12,081 nucleotides of DNA, taken from contig JALWSL010000679.1 of NCBI GenBank assembly GCA_027080405.1, forward strand, positions 1-12,081, read 5' to 3'. The translations under genes and the position numbers were made by a program. Positions 6,461 through 12,081 of this stretch are shown in pieces. Below the pieces are notes generated by a model. The model had not been told where the DNA came from and searched no databases. It was given only the letters and a program-made list of their open reading frames with translations. Position 1 is the stretch's first letter. Every line of letters starts with the position of its first letter. The DNA is from Planctomycetaceae bacterium. GTDB lineage: Bacteria > Planctomycetota > Planctomycetia > Planctomycetales > Planctomycetaceae.

Positions 6461-7609
6461 TTAGCGTTGACGCGATGATTTACGATATTCGCCCGGAGTT
6501 CTGTTTTCCGATTTGCGAAACAGTTCAGAGAGGTATTGTGAGGTTGCAAAGCCGGTGCGGCGGGCGATTTCCTCAAGAGATAAATCGGTTTGGGAAAGTA
6601 ACTCGCGTACCTTTCTGATTCGGACGCGATTGATTTCCGCATTGGGGGAGCGTCCCAGGAGTTTGCGGATGCCCCTTTCCAATGAACTACGGGAAATGGG
6701 AACCTGTTGCAGGATATCCGCAACTTTCACTCCCTGGCAGGCCTGTTCGCGAATCAGACGTAAACATTGGGAGAGCAGCGGATCTTCAATCGCGAAGATG
6801 TCCGAGGAGAGGCGGGTTTCGACCATTTCGGGATCGATCAGCACTGATTGCTGCGGCGGCTTCTCTCCGTTCATCAAATGATCGAGGATGCGGGCAGCTT
6901 CGTAACCAATTTTCCTGCCGGCCAGTGAGAGGCTTGAAAGTGGAGGAGCACTCATTGCGGTAAGAGTTTCATCGTTTTCCACACCGACAACAGCAATCTG
7001 TTCAGGGACGGGAATCTTCGCCCTTCTGCACGCATCGAGAAGCCAGCAGCCGAGTTGGTCTGTGCAAGCCATGACAGCAACAGGACGGGGGAGGGATTGC
7101 AGCCAGTCGATGAGCCTTTTCTGCTGTTGTTCCCACTGACTCGGTTTTTCTGTGTGCCCTGCTTGCTGAAAGGCGGAACATTCGTATCCGGCTTTTCGAA
7201 GATGACGCACAAAACTGTCTCGACGATCAACAAAAAACTGTTCGGAATCAAGTTCATAAACGCCGAAGTGGTGAAATCCACGTTCCAGAAAATATTCGGC
7301 GACAAGTCGTCCGACTTCTTCGTTGTTCACCCCGACAAAGGGAATGTTTTCCCCGATTTTGGTGGAACGCAGTTCAACAGCAGGGACTCCCAATCGTCTG
7401 ACCGCGGTGGCAATGGCCTGACTGCCCGAACGAACCAGAATCCCGTCACCATCCCAACTGGAAAGCCAGGGAGGTGGTTTCGATTCCAGGTCGCGAACTT
7501 CAACGAATAACGACCAACCGCCGCGTTCATCGTTGTATCGCTTTACTCCCCGTAATAAATCACGACCGTAGGTTCGGGAAGTTTCAATCAGCAGGGCGAC
7601 ACGTTTCAT
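6461..7609 (-). CDS. XylR-type transcriptional regulator (LacI-like sensor plus AraC HTH)
   Basis: A 382-residue regulator with the architecture of the xylose regulator XylR. Residues 1-270 form a periplasmic-binding-protein-like sensor of LacI type (RVALLIETSRTYGRDLLRGV at the start, then VGVNNEEVGRLVAEYFLERGF, ACTDQLG and VPEQIAVVGVENDE). Residues about 280-380 form an AraC-type DNA-binding domain with two helix-turn-helix units, about 295-315 (VADILQQVPISRSSLERGI) and 344-366 (SLEEIARRTGFATSQYLSEL). Such proteins bind a sugar or sugar derivative and act on carbohydrate genes, but no carbohydrate gene is adjacent, so the ligand and targets are unknown. The ATG at 7609 has only a weak ribosome site. 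An inverted repeat at 7617-7652, just upstream of the start, may be its own operator. The gene is divergent from the NtrC-type gene. Confidence 0.93.
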   Translation of the reverse strand: MKRVALLIETSRTYGRDLLRGVKRYNDERGGWSLFVEVRDLESKPPPWLSSWDGDGILVRSGSQAIATAVRRLGVPAVELRSTKIGENIPFVGVNNEEVGRLVAEYFLERGFHHFGVYELDSEQFFVDRRDSFVRHLRKAGYECSAFQQAGHTEKPSQWEQQQKRLIDWLQSLPRPVAVMACTDQLGCWLLDACRRAKIPVPEQIAVVGVENDETLTAMSAPPLSSLSLAGRKIGYEAARILDHLMNGEKPPQQSVLIDPEMVETRLSSDIFAIEDPLLSQCLRLIREQACQGVKVADILQQVPISRSSLERGIRKLLGRSPNAEINRVRIRKVRELLSQTDLSLEEIARRTGFATSQYLSELFRKSENRTPGEYRKSSRQR

Positions 7610-7616
7610 GAAGGCA

Positions 7617-7652
7617 TTGTACCTATCTGCTGCGTGTTTGGTAATGGTACAA
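7617..7652. promoter_or_regulatory. Candidate operator: inverted repeat before the XylR-type gene
   Basis: TTGTACC (7617-7623) and GGTACAA (7646-7652) are perfect inverted copies separated by 22 bases, so equivalent points are about 29 bases apart. They begin eight bases upstream of the regulator start codon, a position suited to autorepression. That it is a binding site is inferred from position and symmetry only. Confidence 0.4.
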
Positions 7653-7866
7653 CGGGTCTCCAGCTTAACGCAGGTCGGTTGGATGAGATGGAGGGGAGGG
7701 AGAGGGAAACAGGGCGGTTTTCTGAAAAGCCGTTCGCGAAACAGGGCTGATGATTTCCCTCGTTACGGATAAAACATTATAGTCAGCGGTCGTAATCAGG
7801 TTTCATTCGCCTTTCTCCTGCAGGAAATTTGAAGCTTGGATTAACTGGAAATTCATACGATACAGG

Positions 7867-7896
7867 AAACACCTGTTCCGAAAACACCTGTTCCGA
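7867..7896. repeat. Perfect 15-bp tandem duplication
   Basis: AAACACCTGTTCCGA occurs at 7867-7881 and again, identical and without a gap, at 7882-7896. It lies 74 to 103 bases upstream of the NtrC-type gene start. Confidence 0.9.
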
Positions 7897-7940
7897 CTGG
7901 GGTTTGATTGAAGTTTGAACCGCACAGCAACGCTCAGCGT

Positions 7941-7970
7941 CTGTCATTGTTATCTCTGTAATTGTTATCA
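7941..7970. repeat. Near-perfect 15-bp tandem duplication at the NtrC-type start
   Basis: CTGTCATTGTTATCT (7941-7955) is followed by CTGTAATTGTTATCA (7956-7970), a 13 of 15 match. The second unit runs up to and includes the A of the start codon, and it occupies the place where a ribosome binding site would be expected. Confidence 0.85.
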
Positions 7971-9385
7971 TGGAAAAAAACGACGACAATTCGAATTTGA
8001 ATCGCATCGCCATTCGCGCCCTGATTGTCGATGATGATGAGGGGCACGCGCAGGCAGTCGCGGATTCACTGGAGCGGATCAATTGTGATTGCAAAGTCTC
8101 CAGTTCGAGCAAGCGCGCAATCGAACTGATTGAAAACGAGAATTTTGATATCGTCGTTACCGATCTGATGATGGATGAGTTCGACGGTCTTGATATCCTG
8201 ACCAGAACGAAAAAGGAACTTCCCGATGCAGAGGTGATTTTGCTGACGGGACATGGCACGATCAATTCGGCAGTTGCGGCGATGCAGGGAGGGGCCTATA
8301 CCTACCTGACGAAACCGCTTGATATCAATGAACTTCGTACAGCGGTCGAGAAGGCATCAACGCGTGTTCGTCTGATCCGTCGGAATGCTGAATTGAGCAG
8401 GCGGCTGGACGAGAAATTCGGATTCGAGGGCGTTGTTGGCAACAGTCCGGTGATGCACAAGCTGATCGAGCGGTTGAAGAATGTCGCTCCGACTGATGCA
8501 ACCGTGCTGATCCAGGGAGAGAGCGGCACGGGGAAGGAACTGGTTGCCCGGGCACTGCACCAGAACAGCGAACGCAAAAACAAGCCGTTTGTCCCGTTGA
8601 ATATTTCCGCCCTTCCTGAAAGCATTCTGGAAAGCGAACTGTTCGGTCATGAAGCCGGGGCTTTCACCGGTGCGGTGACACGCAGGATCGGCAAGTTTGA
8701 ATATGCGGCTGGCGGAACGCTTTTTCTCGATGAAGTGGGCGAGATGCCGATGGAAACCCAGATAAAATTGTTAAGGGTTCTGGAAGATCGTAAAATAGCG
8801 AGGATCGGCTCCAATGAGGAGAAAAAGATCAACGTCAGGCTTGTCGCGGCAACCAACGCGCCACTTCAGGAGATGGTTCGCAAGGGGACTTTTCGTGAAG
8901 ACCTCTACTATCGGTTGCAGGTGATTACGATTTCCGTGCCTCCGTTACGGGAAAGAATTGGTGACATCCCGCTGCTGATCGAGCATTTTTTGAAAGATCT
9001 TGCCAAGCGGCACGATTGTGAAGTGACCCATCCAACCCGAGCCGCGATTAAATCGCTGATGGCTTACGATTGGCCAGGTAACATCAGACAGCTGCGGAGC
9101 GCGATCGAACGGATGATCCTGCTCGATATGGATGGCGTTCTCGATGTTGATGATCTTCCCGAAGAAATCACTCCGGTCGAAGTAGGCGATGATGACCACG
9201 ATTCCGGCACAGTGATGAGCGGCTGTGATTCCCTGATCGGGCATCCGATGAAGGAAGTCGAAAAGTTCTACATTCAAAAAGCACTTGAGATAACCGGCGG
9301 CAAACGGGAGGAAGCCTCAGCGATTCTCGGGATTGGCGAACGGACATTGTACCGTAAAATCAAGGAGTACGGACTGAAAGGGTGA
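7970..9385 (+). CDS. NtrC-family sigma-54-dependent response regulator
   Basis: A 471-residue activator of sigma-54 promoters. Residues about 14-130 are a receiver domain: acidic pocket DDDE at 21-24, phospho-acceptor Asp65 (VVTDLMM), Thr93 (LLTGHG) and Lys115 (TKP). Residues about 152-385 are the AAA+ domain: Walker A GESGTGKE (183-190), the sigma-54 contact loop GAFTGA (230-235), Walker B LFLDE (251-255), likely arginine fingers Arg309 and Arg315 in FREDLYYRL, and WPGNIRQLR (sensor 2 region). Residues about 427-470 form a Fis-type helix-turn-helix ([24 protein letters not shown]). All the key residues are present, so it should be functional. The ATG at 7970 is the first possible ATG, GTG or TTG start after the in-frame TGA at 7916, but has no Shine-Dalgarno. 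No sensor kinase is adjacent, so its partner and targets are unknown. Confidence 0.97.
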   Translation: MEKNDDNSNLNRIAIRALIVDDDEGHAQAVADSLERINCDCKVSSSSKRAIELIENENFDIVVTDLMMDEFDGLDILTRTKKELPDAEVILLTGHGTINSAVAAMQGGAYTYLTKPLDINELRTAVEKASTRVRLIRRNAELSRRLDEKFGFEGVVGNSPVMHKLIERLKNVAPTDATVLIQGESGTGKELVARALHQNSERKNKPFVPLNISALPESILESELFGHEAGAFTGAVTRRIGKFEYAAGGTLFLDEVGEMPMETQIKLLRVLEDRKIARIGSNEEKKINVRLVAATNAPLQEMVRKGTFREDLYYRLQVITISVPPLRERIGDIPLLIEHFLKDLAKRHDCEVTHPTRAAIKSLMAYDWPGNIRQLRSAIERMILLDMDGVLDVDDLPEEITPVEVGDDDHDSGTVMSGCDSLIGHPMKEVEKFYIQKALEITGGKREEASAILGIGERTLYRKIKEYGLKG

Positions 9386-9531
9386 TGTCGAAGGGCTGAT
9401 TGCGACCATTCGCCATTCCCCTGCCTGAAGCCGTTTTCTGTTTCGACCGTACTGATCGGGACGCGTGCTGTTTGATCCGTATCTGTTGTTTGATTTGGAG
9501 TCTGTCGATGGAGTCTGGCCGATTTCGACTT
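9386..9531. other. Convergent gap after the NtrC-type gene
   Basis: These 146 bases lie between two facing stop codons. I see no convincing hairpin with a T-tract on either strand and no gene. Confidence 0.5.
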
Positions 9532-11055
9532 TCATCGGGATAGACTGAAGCGGTCGATCGCCTCGAAGATTTCCCGGAAATCTTCATCTGTCGTAAACGG
9601 GTTCAACAGAACGGCCTTGAGCCAACGCGAGTTCCTGAATTGTGGGAGTGAAAAAAACGTATTGAAGTTTTGCAGCAGATATCGCTGGAGTTGTTCGTTT
9701 CGACGGGCCGGATCGGAACTTTCCGGACGGTCTCTGGTATCCCGAAAGCAGAAGATGTTCATTTCCGGTTCGGTGGCCAATTCCAGATATTCCCTTTTCT
9801 GAATCTGCTTGAGAAAACGCCCACTGTTTTCATAGCCAAGATCGACAAGTTGGCCCAATCCGCTTTTCCCCAGTTGTAGCAGTGTCATCCACCATTTGGC
9901 GATATCCGGTGCCCGTGTTCCCTGGATTCCCCACTCACCGAGGTTGGTCTCACCGGTCATTTCGTGGAGATTCATGTAGGGGGCCTCTATGCGGAATTGG
10001 TCTGTCAGAATTTTCATTTCCCGAAACAGAACCATCGCCGAGGTTTTGGTTACGTAGCACCATTTTTGCGGGTTGAAAGTGATTGAATCGGCCTGTTCGA
10101 TTCCCCGGAGAAGGGATTTCTTTTTCTCACTGAAGATGACGGCCCCTCCGTAGCTGGCATCGACGTGGTACCACAATTCATTTTCCCGGCAAAGCGAGGC
10201 GATTTCGGGGAGCGGATCGATACTTCCCGTCACAGTGGTTCCTGCGGTGGCGACCACTGCGAAGGGTTGCTGATTGTTTTGATACGATTTATGGATAGCC
10301 GCACGCAACGCATCCGGGCACATTCTGCATCGGGAATCGGTTGCAACCGGAACGACGCCTTCGGTTCCCAGCCCGAGAATCATCGCGGATTTCTGGATTG
10401 AGTTGTGACACAGATGCGAAGCGAAAATAACCGGCTGACGTTTCCGTCCCGCGATGCCTGTCGCATGACAGTCCAATTTCGCGTTTCGGGCCACTGTCAG
10501 GGCTTGCAGATTGCATAACGAGCCGCCGCTTTGCATCAGACCGGCTGCGGTGGAGATCGGCAGTCCGAACAAGCCCGCCAGTTCGCGCAGCAATCGTTGT
10601 TCAAGCTCGGAAAAGATGGGCGACATTTCGTGGCTCAGCATATTGTTGTTGACCGCGGCGGTGACGACCGAAGCAACAATCGAACCGGTACTGGGCAGAG
10701 GATCCATGTGCCCCAAATAACGGGGGTTTGCGGGATTCATCGATCCATCCAAAAGCGTCCGGCATGAGCGGAGCAGGTCTTTGAGGGAAACAGGACGCTC
10801 CGGTACGAGCAGAGATGTTTCAATCTGTTCCCATTCCAGAGGGATAACACGACGTTGATCGGCCTGTGCAAGATGCGCTGTCACCAGATCGACAACATCG
10901 TGCAACAATCCCCGAACAGCCTGGAGATTCCCGCCGTGCGGATCGAGAAATGCGGAGAGATCGGTTTGCGGTTCTCCCGTTGTGATGAAGGCGGTATCAG
11001 ACACAGAAGTCGGTTTCTTTTTGCAAAACTTGTTTAACTCGACAAACAGGTACAA
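9532..11055 (-). CDS. PLP-dependent group II (aromatic/DABA-type) decarboxylase
   Basis: A 507-residue enzyme of the pyridoxal-phosphate group II decarboxylase family (aromatic amino acid, diaminobutyrate, glutamate and cysteine-sulfinate decarboxylases). Recognisable blocks in order are NPANPRYLGHMDP (about 107-119), QSGGSLCNLQAL (175-186), SHLCHNSIQKSA with the likely ring-stacking His217, VATAGTTVTGSIDPL (268-282), HVDASYGG with Asp299, and FNPQKW with the PLP lysine at 331. In most relatives the residue before that lysine is His; here it is Gln. Substrate specificity cannot be read from the sequence. The start is uncertain: the open frame reaches a TTG at 11055, while a GTG at 11004 would give a 490-residue protein starting SDTAFITTG after Met. 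Neither has a good ribosome site. A TATAAT box lies just upstream. The gene stands alone. Confidence 0.9.
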   Translation of the reverse strand: MYLFVELNKFCKKKPTSVSDTAFITTGEPQTDLSAFLDPHGGNLQAVRGLLHDVVDLVTAHLAQADQRRVIPLEWEQIETSLLVPERPVSLKDLLRSCRTLLDGSMNPANPRYLGHMDPLPSTGSIVASVVTAAVNNNMLSHEMSPIFSELEQRLLRELAGLFGLPISTAAGLMQSGGSLCNLQALTVARNAKLDCHATGIAGRKRQPVIFASHLCHNSIQKSAMILGLGTEGVVPVATDSRCRMCPDALRAAIHKSYQNNQQPFAVVATAGTTVTGSIDPLPEIASLCRENELWYHVDASYGGAVIFSEKKKSLLRGIEQADSITFNPQKWCYVTKTSAMVLFREMKILTDQFRIEAPYMNLHEMTGETNLGEWGIQGTRAPDIAKWWMTLLQLGKSGLGQLVDLGYENSGRFLKQIQKREYLELATEPEMNIFCFRDTRDRPESSDPARRNEQLQRYLLQNFNTFFSLPQFRNSRWLKAVLLNPFTTDEDFREIFEAIDRFSLSR

Positions 11056-11094
11056 AATGCAGGCACAAAATGGGAGTTGCAGTTTTCATATGCT

Positions 11095-11125
11095 ATTATA
11101 GCCGGGAAGTTGCAAGCTGATTGAA
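11095..11125 (-). promoter_or_regulatory. Candidate promoter for the group II decarboxylase gene
   Basis: On the minus strand a perfect TATAAT (11100-11095) is preceded after 19 bases by TTCAAT (11125-11120). Transcription would start near 11088, about 33 bases before the TTG and 84 before the GTG start candidates. The spacing is long, so the -35 assignment is weak. Confidence 0.4.
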
Positions 11126-11221
11126 AATTTCCTTCACTTTGTCAACAATCTACTTGGCGGACAACCGGGGTTGACTGGAAGTTCGTTCGGTCAGTTAGTT
11201 ATGGTTTGGTTCGCTGCGGTT

Positions 11222-11255
11222 GTTGTCGTCTGTCGGCCGTTGTCGTCGGTCAACA
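11222..11255. repeat. Two 17-bp tandem units
   Basis: GTTGTCGTCTGTCGGCC (11222-11238) is followed directly by GTTGTCGTCGGTCAACA (11239-11255), matching at 13 of 17 positions, with the first nine identical. Confidence 0.55.
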
Positions 11256-11382
11256 GTTTTCAGAAATTATCATTCTGGAAATAATGGGAAAAAAGTGGCC
11301 CACAGAAGTGCAAGGCTGATCTATCCTGTTCCTGTTTTCACCGTGTTTCGTTTCATCGTCCCTGTTTTGTACGACCGTGCGA

Positions 11383-11432
11383 CAGAGACACAAGGTATCA
11401 GCGACACCGAAGTAACAGCGACGCCGAAATAT
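11383..11432. repeat. Two to three 17-bp tandem units
   Basis: CAGCGACACCGAAGTAA (11399-11415) and CAGCGACGCCGAAATAT (11416-11432) match at 14 of 17 positions. They are preceded by a more diverged 16-base copy, CAGAGACACAAGGTAT (11383-11398). Confidence 0.65.
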
Positions 11433-11579
11433 TCAGAAAATAGTTGACGCGGCAACAGTTTCAACACATGAATCACAATTAACGAAGCGGCAGTTTACCG
11501 AAATCGATTCGGGAAAAACAGCCTCAATTCGCACTATTCGAATCTGTCCACTCCTTCTGTTCAGAGTTAAGGAATATAG

Positions 11580-12081
11580 ATGTCTACTCATTCAAGTCGT
11601 TCTGCACACTCTTCAAATTTCACTCACAAACTGTTCACCTGCATTCGTCCTGTTGTGGCATCGGCTGTAGTGGTGATTACTACTTTTGTCCTGATTGCGG
11701 GAAGCACGAAGGCGAGCGAGTGGGCCGATATTTTCCCTTCCGGTGCACAGGTAACGAAACTGGCTGATGGATTCAAATTTACCGAAGGGCCGGCCTGGCA
11801 TCCGGACGGTTTTCTGCTTTTTACAGATATCCCCAATGAGCGGATTGTCAAATACGCATCCGGCAAGCTCTCCGATTTTTATGCCCCTTCTGGACGCTGT
11901 AACGGTTTGATGTGTGATGCTCAAGGTTTCGTCTATGCCTGTCAGGGGGGAACCGGGCGTGTTTTGAAGTTGAACGCGGACGGTTCGGTCAACAAGGTCA
12001 TCGCAAAAGAATTTCAGGGAAAGCGATTCAATCAGCCGAATGATCTGGCTCTGGATGCGGAAGGGGGGCTTTATTTTACAC
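11580..12081 (+). CDS. Exported SMP-30/gluconolactonase-family protein, N-terminal part (cut by right edge)
   Basis: The first 167 residues of a beta-propeller protein of the SMP-30/gluconolactonase/LRE family, whose members hydrolyse sugar lactones using a bound divalent metal. A long N-region is followed by a hydrophobic stretch at about 24-41 (PVVASAVVVITTFVLIAG) and a probable cleavage after STKA (about 45), so export is likely. The propeller begins with FKFTEGPAWHPDGFLLFTDI, in which Glu69 corresponds to the family metal ligand. It goes on with CNGLMCDAQGFVYACQGG and FNQPNDLALDAEGGLYFT, in which Asn154 of PNDL is the next expected ligand. The ATG at 11580 has TAAGGA at 11568-11573, six bases upstream. 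The final metal-binding Asp should lie beyond the window. Extracytoplasmic members are common in planctomycetes and are often linked to sugar use, but the substrate is unknown. Confidence 0.92.
   Translation, partial: MSTHSSRSAHSSNFTHKLFTCIRPVVASAVVVITTFVLIAGSTKASEWADIFPSGAQVTKLADGFKFTEGPAWHPDGFLLFTDIPNERIVKYASGKLSDFYAPSGRCNGLMCDAQGFVYACQGGTGRVLKLNADGSVNKVIAKEFQGKRFNQPNDLALDAEGGLYFT

Larger units (their letters stand above)
7610..7969. other. Divergent regulatory region between the two regulator genes
   Basis: This 360-base region serves both the XylR-type gene (minus) and the NtrC-type gene (plus). It holds the inverted repeat at 7617-7652, a copy of GAAACAGGGC at 7706-7715 and again at 7738-7747 with a small hairpin between them (7715-7732), an ATTATA at 7776-7781 that reads TATAAT on the minus strand without a clear -35 box, and two different 15-bp tandem duplications (7867-7896 and 7941-7970). 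No gene is supported here. Confidence 0.6.
11056..11579. other. Divergent intergenic region before the SMP-30 family gene
   Basis: This 524-base gap holds a minus-strand promoter candidate (11095-11125) and two sets of 17-bp tandem units (11222-11255 and 11383-11432), listed separately. A short plus-strand frame at 11220-11447 looks fortuitous. A TTGACG at 11444-11449 is followed by no good -10 box at normal spacing. Confidence 0.55.

Noticed and set aside
7783..8265. Minus-strand open frame of 160 codons over the start of the NtrC-type gene
   Set aside because: It is antisense to the receiver domain; its Ser-rich product and internal repeat simply reflect the opposite strand and the 15-bp duplication.
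11220..11447. Plus-strand open frame of 75 codons before the SMP-30 gene
   Set aside because: No ribosome site or family resemblance; it spans both 17-bp repeat blocks, so it looks fortuitous.
1..12081. Possible defence island, phage or transposon content
   Set aside because: No integrase, transposase, toxin-antitoxin, CRISPR or nuclease gene, no terminal inverted repeats and no tRNA-associated junction was seen; the recognised genes are mostly housekeeping or regulatory.

Overview
The window (GC near 50%) looks like chromosomal DNA of a planctomycete, probably Gimesia/Rubinisphaera-like. This is inferred from the gene mix: single-gene units on both strands, a LacI-type sensor fused to an AraC-type DNA-binding domain (XylR architecture), a membrane-anchored trypsin-fold protein with a very basic N-terminus, a pilin-like short protein and an exported SMP-30 family protein. 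No rRNA, tRNA, CRISPR array, transposase or phage gene was seen, so this reads as ordinary chromosome and not a mobile island.

Left part (1-3329): the 5' end of gatB (minus strand, running off the left edge) diverges from a Nudix-like gene. An exported proline-rich protein of unknown function follows on the plus strand and converges on hemL (minus strand), the aminomutase that makes 5-aminolevulinate for haem.

Middle (3330-6460): a gap holds a strong plus-strand terminator hairpin with no obvious gene in front of it and a three-unit 17-bp tandem repeat. Then comes a 526-residue minus-strand trypsin-fold protein that keeps the catalytic His and Asp but has Gln where the nucleophile Ser should be. 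A long leader precedes a small plus-strand pilin-like protein with an acidic, cysteine-containing tail, which has a strong ribosome binding site and its own terminator.

Right part (6461-12081): a XylR-type regulator (minus) and a sigma-54-dependent NtrC-type response regulator (plus) diverge from a 360-bp region. That region carries a candidate operator (inverted TTGTACC/GGTACAA) and two separate 15-bp tandem duplications. The response regulator converges on a PLP-dependent group II decarboxylase (minus). After a 524-bp gap with two 17-bp tandem duplications, an exported SMP-30/gluconolactonase-family gene begins and leaves the right edge.

The genes look independently transcribed and do not form one pathway. 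The two points that stand out are the probable pseudoprotease and the recurrence of short (11-17 bp) tandem duplications in the intergenic gaps.
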